A DNA stretch of 64,000 bases from Deltaproteobacteria bacterium. GTDB lineage: Bacteria > Myxococcota_A > UBA796 > GCA-2862545. This document shows, piece after piece, positions 46,699 through 55,313 of this stretch. Numbering within the stretch: the first letter of the stretch is position 1; every line of letters begins with the position of its first letter. The position numbers and the translations under genes are program-made. The stretch spans positions 62,001-126,000 of the forward strand of contig SBGP01000009.1 of NCBI GenBank assembly GCA_006226595.1, written 5' to 3'. Under the pieces are notes generated by a model. That model saw only the letters and a program-made list of their open reading frames with translations, was not told the DNA's origin and searched no databases.

Positions 46699-48679
46699 GA
46701 ACTCCGAGGGACTCCGACCGCCGCGCGCCATCCGCCTGGCCCTGTGCCTCGCGGGGTGCGCGGTAGGTGCCGACGCCCTGGCGGCGCCGATGCACCTTAC
46801 CGAAGCCTGGCTAACCGTCGAGTCCCTCGCTGTCCTCTCCCGCGTCGAGGCGACGCATCCACTCCTCGTAGACCACGGCAGGGAGCGGGCTCCCGACGGG
46901 TCGATCCGGGTCCGGATTCTCGCCGCGGAACCCGCGCTGGACGCGATCGAAGCGGACGGCTTCGCGGTGCAAAGGCTGCCTTCCCCGCGGCGTGAGACGG
47001 ATGGGGGCTACTCCAGCCCGGAACAGGGCGCTGCGCTCCTTCGCAGCCACGTCGCCGCCAGCCCCCGCGCCGGGCTGGTCCAGCTCGGAGAGTCGGTCGA
47101 GGGACGGCCCCTGCTCGCGGCCTGGTTCGGTCAGTCCCCGGACAGCACTGCCCCCGATCTGCGCGTGCTCGGCGCCCACCACGGAGACGAGTGGTCCTCC
47201 TTCGAGGTGGCCCTCGATCTCGCCGAGCTGCTCGCGACCGCCGACGGCACACGCACGGACGTGACCACCCTCCTCGACCGGAGCACGGTGTGGGTCGCCC
47301 CGTACATCAACCCGGACGGCGTCCGCTACGGCACCAGGCAGAACGCGAACGACGTCGACCTCAACCGCAACTACGAGTTCCAGTGGCGCGAGAGTGGGTT
47401 CATGACCGGCGACGGTCCGTTCTCGGAGCCCGAGACCCGCGCGGTGCGCGCGCACGCGCTGACCACCGCCCCTCCCCTGTCGCTGTCCCTGCACAGTGGT
47501 GCGGCGAACATCGGCTACGTGTGGAACTACAGCTACACGGAGGTTCCCGAGCTCGACGTGATCGACGCCCTCGCCCGTCGCTACGCCGCGGCGTGCACGC
47601 GGCCGAACTTCTGGGTCACCAACGGTGCGGACTGGTACCGCAGCTGGGGCGACACCAACGACTGGAGCTACGGCCGCTACGGCGGCATGGACTTCACCGT
47701 CGAGCTCACCGTGACCAAGACGCCGGCGAGCAGCGAGATCCCGACCTACGTCGCCGATCACCGCGAGGCCGTGCTCGCCTTCCTCACCGCCGAGCTCCCC
47801 CTCGCCGGGACCGTGCGCGATGCCAACAGCGGGCGACCGATTCCGGCGACGCTCACCCTCGCCGGCACCCGCGAGAGCCGCCCCTTCCTCACCGGCCCCG
47901 ACGGCGGCTTCGCGCGGCACGGCCCCGTCGACGACAGCGAGCTCGTGGTCTCTGCACCCGGCTACGCGAGCCAGCGGGTCGCCCTGGCGAGCGCCGAGGT
48001 GTCGCTGGTCCCGCAGACCCTGTCCAGTGCGCTCTCTGCGCCCGGTCGCATCCTCGCCGGCGACGAGGTCGAGCTGGAGGGACTCGCCGAGGGCTTCGCC
48101 ACGCTGTCTCAGCCCGGGCATCCGAGCGTGGAGGTCGGCGTCACCGCCGAGCGCTTCACGGCCCCCGAGCTCGCCGGCGGCGCGTGGACGGTCGAAGGAG
48201 CCGACGGCACCGTGTTCCCGCGGGTGCTGCTGGTCGAAGGCGACGGTCCCGCCTCGCGCACCGACGCCACCGACGCGAGCGGCGTGCTCACCCTCACCGG
48301 CGATGGCTTCGCCGAGGGCACCCGGGCGTGGGCCCTGGTGGGTGACGAGCGCGCGTGGCTCGAGCTTCCGGTGCAGAGCGAGTCCGCGACGCGGATCGAC
48401 CTCGATCTCGGCAGCCTCGACCCCGGTGGCGATTTCTTGACGCTCACCAACGGAACCTGGCTCGTTCACACCCGTCGGACCGAAGGGCCGGGCCCTCGCG
48501 ACACCGGCACCCCCACCGACAGCGGAGACACCGACGAGACCGGCCTCGTCGACACAGGACCCGGCGAGGACACGGGAGACGAGCCCGTGCGTCCGGCATG
48601 CGGATGCGCTACGGGCACGGCCCCGCTCGGACTGATCGGCTTCCTGCCTCTGCTCGTGCTCCGGAGAACCCGCTCGTGA
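46697..48679 (+). CDS. M14 zinc carboxypeptidase with MYXO-CTERM-like tail
   Basis: 660-residue secreted peptidase. The ATG at 46697 gives a signal peptide (RAIRLALCLAGCAVGADALA). The M14 catalytic domain has His162 and Glu165 (GAHHGDEWS), INPDGVRY, DVDLNRNYEFQW, His266 (LSLHSG) and the general-base Glu336 (FTVELTVT). After ~380 comes a carboxypeptidase-regulatory-like beta domain (LAGTVRDANSGRPIPATLTL) and Ig-like repeats. A Thr/Asp/Gly linker (DTGTPTDSGDTDETG) leads to a MYXO-CTERM-like end: ACGCATGT, a hydrophobic stretch (LGLIGFLPLLVL) and RRTR. It should be sorted to the outer surface. The stop overlaps the next gene (GTGA). Confidence 0.92.
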   Translation: MNSEGLRPPRAIRLALCLAGCAVGADALAAPMHLTEAWLTVESLAVLSRVEATHPLLVDHGRERAPDGSIRVRILAAEPALDAIEADGFAVQRLPSPRRETDGGYSSPEQGAALLRSHVAASPRAGLVQLGESVEGRPLLAAWFGQSPDSTAPDLRVLGAHHGDEWSSFEVALDLAELLATADGTRTDVTTLLDRSTVWVAPYINPDGVRYGTRQNANDVDLNRNYEFQWRESGFMTGDGPFSEPETRAVRAHALTTAPPLSLSLHSGAANIGYVWNYSYTEVPELDVIDALARRYAAACTRPNFWVTNGADWYRSWGDTNDWSYGRYGGMDFTVELTVTKTPASSEIPTYVADHREAVLAFLTAELPLAGTVRDANSGRPIPATLTLAGTRESRPFLTGPDGGFARHGPVDDSELVVSAPGYASQRVALASAEVSLVPQTLSSALSAPGRILAGDEVELEGLAEGFATLSQPGHPSVEVGVTAERFTAPELAGGAWTVEGADGTVFPRVLLVEGDGPASRTDATDASGVLTLTGDGFAEGTRAWALVGDERAWLELPVQSESATRIDLDLGSLDPGGDFLTLTNGTWLVHTRRTEGPGPRDTGTPTDSGDTDETGLVDTGPGEDTGDEPVRPACGCATGTAPLGLIGFLPLLVLRRTRS

Positions 48680-49893
48680 CTCGTCTTTCCCTTCTCGCGC
48701 TCGCGCTCGTCGCCTGCCAGAGCAACCCGAACGAGGCCACCTTCACGCAGAACGTCGGCTCCGCCTTCCAGGAGTGCCGTTCCCAGGAGGTTCGCTTCCT
48801 CGCGGGCAAGCACAACTTCATGACCGCGTTCGACCCGTGCGGCTCGAACAACTTCCAGAGCTACGCGTGGAGCCCCGAGGGCACCCACCTCTACTTCCAG
48901 CTCACGCAGTCCGGTCACATCATGAACGCGGAGGCCGCGAACAAGGCCACCATCACCCTGCCGACCGAGACGCCCGTCGGTCCCGCAGCGTGGATCACCG
49001 CGACGCGCCTGGTGGTGCCGGTTCAGGCCGCGGAAGGCAGCGACAGCTTGCGCATGGCCGTGTTCGACAACACCGAGAAGGCGCAGCTGCTGTACGTCGA
49101 CGCGCCCGGCGTCACGGACATCGCCGACACCGCGCGCGGCGACAGCCCGTCGCAGGTGTTGTTCACCGCCACCCGCGGCGAAGAGACCCGCAAGGTCTAC
49201 CAGCTCGACCTCGACGACGGCTCGGTGAGTGAGCCGTGGCCATGGCTCGGCCCGGTGACGAGCTTCACCTATACGCCGGCCCAGGGGCTGATGGCGGTCG
49301 GTCGCGAGGACAAGGTCGAGCTGATCAAACCGGAGACCGAGGAGGTCGTCGAGACCTACACCCGCGCGACCCGCGGCGTGCTGCACAAGGACGGCAAGTG
49401 GCTGGCCCTCGAGCACGAGGGCGACGCGGTGAGCATCTTCTACCAGCGCGCGTGGGACGAGCTGTCCCCGCAGGCCCGCGAGCGTGAGCTCCGCCGGGCC
49501 GAGGCCTGGGAGGAGCGCCTGCCGGAGTGGTACCCGAAGGAGGTCCACCCGCCGACGATCACCGTGGTCGACCGCGAGAAGGGCGAGCGCTGGATGTTCA
49601 CCGGCTTCCACGGCCACGCGTTCAGCTGGTACGAGGCCGCCGACTTCTACGCGTCGGTGATCCTGTGGGGCTTCGAGGGCAAGGAACTCAACCGCAACGT
49701 GGTGCTCGGAAACCTCGGTGACCGCCTGCGCAGCGTGGAGAAGGGCGAGGAGATGTTCGGTCTCACCCGCTTCGTCGACAACGAGGGCGGCGCCAAGCCG
49801 ACGACGGCCGAGGCCGAGGTCGAGGCGGCTGCCGAGGCCGAGCCCGCCGGCGAGTGGGTCAGCGGGGAGCGCTCGGACGGAACTGCACGCTGA
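48676..49893 (+). CDS. TolB/WD40-like beta-propeller lipoprotein
   Basis: 405-residue exported lipoprotein; the GTG start overlaps the carboxypeptidase stop (GTGA at 48676-48679). The signal peptide ends in a lipobox (LLALALVACQS). The body contains PD40-like propeller segments: SYAWSPEGTHLYFQLTQSG, LLYVDAPGVTDIADTARGD, GEETRKVYQLDLDDGSV and FTYTPAQGLMAVGREDKVEL. Two cysteines near the N-terminus (FQECRS, DPCGSNN) may pair. The end is Ala/Glu-rich and probably disordered. Co-translation with the M14 peptidase implies a shared surface process. The last 35 bases overlap the 3' end of the convergent AlkB-like gene. Confidence 0.78.
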   Translation: MTRLSLLALALVACQSNPNEATFTQNVGSAFQECRSQEVRFLAGKHNFMTAFDPCGSNNFQSYAWSPEGTHLYFQLTQSGHIMNAEAANKATITLPTETPVGPAAWITATRLVVPVQAAEGSDSLRMAVFDNTEKAQLLYVDAPGVTDIADTARGDSPSQVLFTATRGEETRKVYQLDLDDGSVSEPWPWLGPVTSFTYTPAQGLMAVGREDKVELIKPETEEVVETYTRATRGVLHKDGKWLALEHEGDAVSIFYQRAWDELSPQARERELRRAEAWEERLPEWYPKEVHPPTITVVDREKGERWMFTGFHGHAFSWYEAADFYASVILWGFEGKELNRNVVLGNLGDRLRSVEKGEEMFGLTRFVDNEGGAKPTTAEAEVEAAAEAEPAGEWVSGERSDGTAR

Positions 49894-50458
49894 TCCGCGG
49901 GTCGGCGTAGGGCACCTTGGGAACGCCGTGCAGCCAGGTCTCCTGGCAGGTTCCGCCCATGACGAGCAGGTCCCCCCACCCTAGCTGCAAGCGCATGGCG
50001 CGCCCACCACGCGCCGGGCGCAGCGTGAACGGGCGCGGTGCCCCGAAGCTGACGATGGCGATCACGCAGTCCGGGCGCAGCTCGCCCATCTTGTCGCCAT
50101 GCTCCGCCACGCTGTCGGATCCGTCCCGGTAGTAGCAGCCGCCGAGGCGATCGAGGGTCCACCCATACCGCGCGCTCAGCGCCTCGGAGGCCCGGGTGAG
50201 CAGCGGGTGCGGTACCGGTTCGAGTCGGGCCACGAGCCGCGGCACGTCGACCTCGCGCTCGTACATCATCCGGCGCTCGGCGCGCCACGGAGCCCGGTCG
50301 CGAAGCACCTCGAACAGTTGCTCGTGGCCCCGCATCCACGTGCTCGCATGCTCGATCCACGCCCCATGGCCGAGATCGGTGCGGCGCACGCCCGAGAACG
50401 CGAGGTCGATGGCGGGAGGACCCGAGGAGAACAGGAGCGTCTGCATGCCTCGGACCAT
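49859..50458 (-). CDS. AlkB-like 2-oxoglutarate/Fe(II) dioxygenase
   Basis: 199-residue dioxygenase of the AlkB type, which oxidatively removes alkyl groups from nucleic acid bases. Iron ligands are His120 and Asp122 (AEHGDKMGE) and His177 (TWLHGVPK); the 2-oxoglutarate arginines are Arg188 and Arg194 (RISVQFR). LGGCYYRDGSDSVAEH, IAIVSFGAPRPFTLR and GDLLVMGG are the usual AlkB/ALKBH2-3 phrases. Start is ATG 50458 or 50446 (MQTLL); neither has a strong ribosome site. A LexA-like box lies 5 bases ahead of the first ATG, consistent with DNA-damage induction. Its 3' end overlaps the propeller lipoprotein gene. Confidence 0.9.
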   Translation of the reverse strand: MVRGMQTLLFSSGPPAIDLAFSGVRRTDLGHGAWIEHASTWMRGHEQLFEVLRDRAPWRAERRMMYEREVDVPRLVARLEPVPHPLLTRASEALSARYGWTLDRLGGCYYRDGSDSVAEHGDKMGELRPDCVIAIVSFGAPRPFTLRPARGGRAMRLQLGWGDLLVMGGTCQETWLHGVPKVPYADPRISVQFRPSAPR

Positions 50459-50462
50459 AACT

Positions 50463-50474
50463 GAACATCTGTTT
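50463..50474 (-). promoter_or_regulatory. LexA/SOS-box-like operator
   Basis: GAACATCTGTTT, close to the GAAC-N4-GTTY consensus of Bacillus/actinobacterial LexA boxes (one half perfect, the other GTTT), immediately ahead of the AlkB-like gene. The LexA consensus for this lineage may differ, so this is a candidate only. Confidence 0.4.
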
Positions 50475-50480
50475 AGTGCG

Positions 50481-50930
50481 CTACTCCGAATCCCCGACGA
50501 GCGTGCCGGTGCGTACCAGCGCGCCCCAGGCGAGCGCGATCAACGGCAGACGCGCGAGGCCGAGGAGCACGCCGAGCACGTTGCTTCGCGTGACGTCCGC
50601 AGCGAGTGACACCACGCCGAGGAGCAGGGCCAGGGCGAGCAGCCAGGCCGCGCGGTGCATCCACCGCCCCGAGCCGTGGAGCGCCGCCCCGCCTGCGACC
50701 ACGCCTGCGGTGAACGCCACCCCCGCGGGGAGCTGCCGCGCCGTCCAGTAGCTCAGGCCCATCGGCACGGTCCCATGGGCCGCGAGGGCCCCCACCCCGG
50801 CGAGCAATCCGGCAGCGAGCATCGAGGCCCCGGCGACGAGCACGGTCGACACCGACGCCATCAGCAGCCAGCGCCGCGCCTGTTCCTGGGCGAGCGAGGG
50901 CTCGTCCCCCGTGACGTGTGCATCGGCCAT
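50481..50930 (-). CDS. Small four-helix membrane protein
   Basis: 149-residue integral membrane protein of unknown function. After a polar N-terminus (MADAHVTGDEPSLAQEQARR) there are four hydrophobic segments: WLLMASVSTVLVAGASMLAA with GLLAGVGALAA, LPAGVAFTAGVVAGGAAL, AAWLLALALLLGVVSLAA and VLGVLLGLARLPLIALAWGAL. No conserved motif was recognised. It precedes the AlkB-like gene on the same strand; their gap contains the LexA-like box. It is divergent from the penicillin-acylase-family gene across 71 bases. Confidence 0.72.
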   Translation of the reverse strand: MADAHVTGDEPSLAQEQARRWLLMASVSTVLVAGASMLAAGLLAGVGALAAHGTVPMGLSYWTARQLPAGVAFTAGVVAGGAALHGSGRWMHRAAWLLALALLLGVVSLAADVTRSNVLGVLLGLARLPLIALAWGALVRTGTLVGDSE

Positions 50931-51001
50931 GCGCAGATTCTCGGGGCAGCACGGCTGCGAAACAAGTCCGACAGCGCGTATCCTCCGTGGACGGAGCGCT
51001 C

Positions 51002-54000
51002 ATGACCCCCAGAATCCTGCCCCTGCTCGCCCTGCTGTCCTGCACGGGCGAGTACCCCGCCATCGACTCGCCCATTGCCGACGTCGACGTGACCGATGCG
51101 TGGCTCGTGCCCGGACTGCGGGACCAGGTGCACGTGGTGTACACCGAGGCCGGCGTGCCGCACCTGTACGCGGAGAACCGACGCGACCTGGCCCGGGTGC
51201 AGGGCTTCGTCGTCGCGCGAGAGCGCTTCTTCCAGGTCGACCTGGTGCGCCGCCTCTCCCAGGGCAAGCTCTCGGCCCTGCTCGGCGACCTGATGCTCGA
51301 GGCCGACCTCGAGGCTCGCGGCATCAGCATGACCTACCACACCCATGCGCTCGAGGAGAAGCTCACGCCCGAGCAGCGCGAGATCATGACCGCGTACGCC
51401 GAGGGCTTCAACGACTACATCCGCGCCGTCGAGCTCGAGAAGCTGCCCCCGCCGTCGGAGTACGAGCTGCTCGGTCCCCTGCTTCAGGCGGACGAAGCCT
51501 ACGAGCTCATGGAGCCGTTCACGCTCACCGACATCGCGGCCATCGGCGGCACCATCCTCTTCCGACTCGGCTACGAGACCGGCGACATCGGGGTCACCCG
51601 CGACGTGGCGCGCTTCGACACGCACTTCGCCGGTGCGCCGCTCGAGAGCCTGCGCACCGATGCCCTGTGGGAGGTGTGGTCCGACCAGACCCCCGTGTAC
51701 GACGAGCCCTCGGCCACCGGCTTCGGTGCCACCGCCCGCGCGCGCCTGCCGCAGAACCGCCCGCGCCCGCCCAGGGTGAACCCGGCCATGCTCGACCGAC
51801 TCGCCGAGCGCATGGACCGCATCCAGGACCGACTGGGTCGCGACCACGAGGAAGGCTGGGGTAGCAACGCGTGGGCCGTGGACGCCGCGCACAGCCGCGA
51901 CGGACGCGCCATCCTCGCCGGCGACGGGCACCTCGAGCTCGACATCCCCGCCCTGCTCATGGCCATCGGCCTGGACACCGCCGAGCTCGGCGGCGGCGAC
52001 ATCCACCAGGTCGGCCTCGTGCTCGTCGGCATGCCGGTGCTCTCGATCGGCACCAATGGCAACGTCGCCTGGTCCCAGACCCAGCACTCAGGCGACATCA
52101 CCGACTGGTACGCCGAGGAGCTGACCCTCGATGCCGACGGCTACCCGGCGTCCAGCCTGTTCCAGGGCCAGCAGCAGCCGGTCGTGCGAATGGACGAGTC
52201 CATCGAGGTCGCCGGTCGGCTCGGCTCCGAGGAACGCACCGAGACCTGGCCGAGGTGGGAGACCTTCGATGGCCGGTGGATCACCGAGATCGAGGGCCGG
52301 CGGATCGGCGGTCCCGACGATGCGCCTGGCGAGGCCGTGATCAACCTATCCGGCACCTGGCTCGTGCCCGGAGACGAAGACGGCGACGGCACGATCACCG
52401 CCATCTCCTTCGACTTCACCGGTCTCGACAAGGGCAACCTGTTCGCACAGTACGACGCCCTCGGCACGTCCCATGACCTCGACGAATTCCACGAAGGCAT
52501 GAAGAAGGGTCTGGCGCTGTCCCAGAACCTGCTCGCCGCCGACGTCCAGGGCGACATCTACTACAACGGCTACCAGATGGTCCCCTGCCGCGGCTACCTG
52601 CCGCGCAACGGCGACGGCAGCTGGGTCGACGGCGCCGACCCGCGCATGCTCATCGACGGCACCACCTATGGCGGGTTCACGATTCCCATCGGCGACGACT
52701 TCGCCGCGATCGAGGGCGATAGCGACCCCTACCGCTGCGTCGTGCCCTTCGACGACTACCCCCACTCGTTCACGAACGAGCGCGGCTACCTGCTCTCCGC
52801 GAACCAGGACCCCGGCGGGCTCACGTCGGACGGCACCGTCCTCAACGACAGCATCTACATCGGCGGCCCGTGGGACGACGGCTACCGGGCCGACACCATC
52901 GCCCGCGGCATCCAGACCGCGATCGCCGGCGGCGGCGCGGACATCGCGACCATGTCCGGCGTGCAGGGGGACCACGAGTCGGTCATCGCGCGGCGGCACC
53001 TCGACGACTTCCTCGACGCGATCCGCGCGGGGCAGGCCCTGGCCGGCACCACCCCGGCGGCGAACTCCTCCGACGAGCGGCTGCTCGCCACGTACACCGC
53101 GAACCAGGCGCGCTTCGACGAGGTCCTCGCACGCCTCGCCGACTGGCAGACCCAGGGGCAGCCCGCCGAGAGCGGCGTGGTCACCTTCTACAACCCCGAG
53201 GTCACCGCTCAGGACGAGGCGAACGCCGTCGCGACCACCGTGTTCAACGTGTGGCTCGGCGACGTCGTCACCCAGGCGCTCAACGACGAGGGACTTCCCG
53301 GAGCGGCGTGGCAGGGCGGCGGCACTGCCGGACGCCTGCGCGTGCTCGACCGCATGTTCCGCAGCCGCGGCGCGAACAACCCGCTCGGACTCGCCGGCTA
53401 CAACCCGGACACCGAAGAGCACGTGTTCTGGGACCACCGCAGCACCACCGAGATCGAGACCTCCGACGAGATCGTGCTCCTCGCCCTCGAGGACGCGCTG
53501 GACTTCCTGACCTCGGAGCCCACCGGGGAGGGTGAAGGCGGCTTCGGCACCGCGGACATGGACGCGTGGATCTGGGGCCTGCGCCACCAGGTCGAGTTCG
53601 GCTCGCTGGTCGGCAGCTACGTCGACGACCCGCTCTTCGGACCCATCTTCGACCGCTTCGCGATCACCACCGAGGTGTTGCCCCTCGAAGAGGGCATGGA
53701 CAACAGCGACCCCCGGGCCGAGCTCCAGTGGTTCCCGCGCAATGGCGACAACCGCAACGTCGACGCCGCGAACCCCGGGCTCTCCGGGCGTCGGTTCCGC
53801 TACGGCAGCGGACCGGTCATGCGCATGGTGTTCGCGGTGGGCGGACCCGACAACACGGACGGCGTGAGCGTGATCCCCGGCGGCCAGTCCGGGCTCGTCG
53901 ACAGCGAGCACTTCTCGGACCAGGCCGGCCTGTGGCTCGGCAACGAGACGCTTCCCCTGCCGCTCGGCGCCGAGGACGTGAGTGCCGCGGCCGTGCGTCG

Positions 54001-54022
54001 CGAGGTCTTCGTGCCGCGATGA
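51002..54022 (+). CDS. Penicillin acylase-family lipoprotein (Ntn hydrolase)
   Basis: 1,006-residue secreted amidase precursor of the penicillin G/acyl-homoserine-lactone acylase family. The ATG at 51002 gives a lipoprotein signal (LPLLALLSCTGEYP). The alpha-chain part begins with VHVVYTEAGVPHLYAENRRD and GFVVARERFFQVDLVRRLS. Autocleavage would expose Ser288 of GWGSNAWAVD as the beta-chain N-terminal nucleophile. Typical beta-chain phrases follow: GDGHLELDIPALLMAIGL, SIGTNGNVAWSQTQHSGDITDWY and YLLSANQDPGG. It is longer than PvdQ or penicillin acylase (~800) because of insertions around 260-285 and 440-500. The substrate is unknown; AHLs, lipopeptides and antibiotics are all possible. The stop overlaps the next gene as ATGA. 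Confidence 0.92.
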   Translation: MTPRILPLLALLSCTGEYPAIDSPIADVDVTDAWLVPGLRDQVHVVYTEAGVPHLYAENRRDLARVQGFVVARERFFQVDLVRRLSQGKLSALLGDLMLEADLEARGISMTYHTHALEEKLTPEQREIMTAYAEGFNDYIRAVELEKLPPPSEYELLGPLLQADEAYELMEPFTLTDIAAIGGTILFRLGYETGDIGVTRDVARFDTHFAGAPLESLRTDALWEVWSDQTPVYDEPSATGFGATARARLPQNRPRPPRVNPAMLDRLAERMDRIQDRLGRDHEEGWGSNAWAVDAAHSRDGRAILAGDGHLELDIPALLMAIGLDTAELGGGDIHQVGLVLVGMPVLSIGTNGNVAWSQTQHSGDITDWYAEELTLDADGYPASSLFQGQQQPVVRMDESIEVAGRLGSEERTETWPRWETFDGRWITEIEGRRIGGPDDAPGEAVINLSGTWLVPGDEDGDGTITAISFDFTGLDKGNLFAQYDALGTSHDLDEFHEGMKKGLALSQNLLAADVQGDIYYNGYQMVPCRGYLPRNGDGSWVDGADPRMLIDGTTYGGFTIPIGDDFAAIEGDSDPYRCVVPFDDYPHSFTNERGYLLSANQDPGGLTSDGTVLNDSIYIGGPWDDGYRADTIARGIQTAIAGGGADIATMSGVQGDHESVIARRHLDDFLDAIRAGQALAGTTPAANSSDERLLATYTANQARFDEVLARLADWQTQGQPAESGVVTFYNPEVTAQDEANAVATTVFNVWLGDVVTQALNDEGLPGAAWQGGGTAGRLRVLDRMFRSRGANNPLGLAGYNPDTEEHVFWDHRSTTEIETSDEIVLLALEDALDFLTSEPTGEGEGGFGTADMDAWIWGLRHQVEFGSLVGSYVDDPLFGPIFDRFAITTEVLPLEEGMDNSDPRAELQWFPRNGDNRNVDAANPGLSGRRFRYGSGPVMRMVFAVGGPDNTDGVSVIPGGQSGLVDSEHFSDQAGLWLGNETLPLPLGAEDVSAAAVRREVFVPR

Positions 54023-54531
54023 ACCGGCTTCACCCGCGGATGCAGGTCCCCGCCGTGCTGCTCGCCGCAAGCGGCGGCCTCCAGCTGATCTCGGTGGGAC
54101 TGACGCTGATGTGGTTCGTGCTCGGCCTGCTGTCGAGCGCCGTCCAGCTCATCGACATGCGCAACGAGCCAGAGGTCCTCGGGATCATGCTCGGCGTCAG
54201 CGTGTGGCAGGGCCTGACCCGGACGCCCCAGGTCGTGCTCGCGATCAGCGGGGCGATCACCGCTCGCGGCGCGCTGCACGCGTTCACTGGCGGACGGCGC
54301 TCGGTGATCCGCATCGGAGCCATCGCCTCGGTGGTGGGCCCGCTCGTCGCGCTGCTCGGCGGCCTGTGCCTCGTGCTGTCCTTCGACTGCATGGGCTTCT
54401 TCTTCGGCGGCATCGGTCGCTTCCTGATGCTCGTCATCGGCGTGGTCACGTGGACCACCCTGCAGTCCGCCCTCCAGTTCGAGGAGGTCGCCGAGGGCTA
54501 CGAAGCAGACGACGAAGTCTTCGCCGACTAG
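54019..54531 (+). CDS. Small four-helix membrane protein coupled to the acylase gene
   Basis: 170-residue integral membrane protein, unrecognised. Four hydrophobic segments are visible: VPAVLLAASGGLQLISVGLT, LGIMLGVSVWQGLTRT with QVVLAISGAITARGAL, IGAIASVVGPLVALLGGLCL and FLMLVIGVVTWTTLQSAL. A short acidic tail follows (EEVAEGYEADDEVFAD). The ATG overlaps the acylase stop by 4 bases, so the two are co-translated. Its own stop overlaps the stop of the opposing hemerythrin-like gene (CTAG at 54528-54531). There is no assigned function. Confidence 0.72.
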   Translation: MNRLHPRMQVPAVLLAASGGLQLISVGLTLMWFVLGLLSSAVQLIDMRNEPEVLGIMLGVSVWQGLTRTPQVVLAISGAITARGALHAFTGGRRSVIRIGAIASVVGPLVALLGGLCLVLSFDCMGFFFGGIGRFLMLVIGVVTWTTLQSALQFEEVAEGYEADDEVFAD

Positions 54532-55235
54532 TTCTTCTTGTCCCAGAAGCCCCGGAACAGCCGGCTGACGACACCCTGCTTCGGCTCTTCCTGGCGCTCG
54601 AGCGGCGGCTCGGCGGTGCGGCGCAGCGCCGCCAGACGCAGGTTGGCGCCGATGTCGTCGGCATCTCGCGCACGGTCGACGCCACCGGTGTAGGCCGAGA
54701 CCTCGTCCGTAAGCTCGGAGAGCGCCTCGGGAAACACGAGGCCCTCCTCCTCTTGCACGTGCTCGTCCCAGAGGCGGCACACGGTGAGGAACTCGCGGCG
54801 CACGGGCTCGATGAGTGCGGCCTCGAGGCGCACCGCGAGGACGCCCTCGCTGATCTGCCGGTGCTCGGCGACCATCTGGCGAACCGGCGCCTTCAGACCG
54901 CCGCGGAGCGCGTCATTGCCGGTGCAGATGTGTCGGCAGCCCGGCAGGACCAGCGTCTGCTCTCGCTCGACATGCGAGACCATCGGCCCCCGAACGCCGT
55001 CCCACAGCTCGCGCAGTCGACGGGGGGACACCTTGCGGGGAGCTCGCTGGGGCGCCGGCTTGGCCGTGCTGCCGTGCCGGGCGCGGGTCGGCGGAGGGGC
55101 CGCGGTCGCCTTCGGCGCGCGCTTGCCCGCCTCGTACTCGAGCAGCGCATCGTCGGCCTCTTCGAGAGCATCGAGCAGGCGAACGAGGTCGACGTTCGCC
55201 AACTTGTCGATTCGCTCGACGACGTCCTGCTCCAC
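54528..55235 (-). CDS. Hemerythrin-like (HHE) domain protein
   Basis: 235-residue protein. The first 70 residues are a helix plus a Pro/Arg-rich linker (EQDVVERIDKLANVDLVRLL, then APQRAPRKVSPRR). Residues ~80-185 form a four-helix HHE domain with the di-iron ligand pattern: VSHVEREQTLVLPGCRH, QMVAEHRQISEG and LWDEHVQEEEGLVFPEAL. Such domains bind oxygen or NO or repair iron centres. The C-terminus is basic and ends FRGFWDKKN. Start GTG at 55235. It is the last gene of a minus-strand set containing an HPt and a GGDEF-EAL protein, so a redox- or gas-sensing role in that signalling group is plausible. Confidence 0.82.
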   Translation of the reverse strand: MEQDVVERIDKLANVDLVRLLDALEEADDALLEYEAGKRAPKATAAPPPTRARHGSTAKPAPQRAPRKVSPRRLRELWDGVRGPMVSHVEREQTLVLPGCRHICTGNDALRGGLKAPVRQMVAEHRQISEGVLAVRLEAALIEPVRREFLTVCRLWDEHVQEEEGLVFPEALSELTDEVSAYTGGVDRARDADDIGANLRLAALRRTAEPPLERQEEPKQGVVSRLFRGFWDKKN

Positions 55236-55313
55236 GTGGGCTCCACTCGCGACGGGCGCGCTTCGGCTGCCCTAGTAACCCGCGAGACGGCTGCCGGGGC
55301 AGCGACACGGCGA

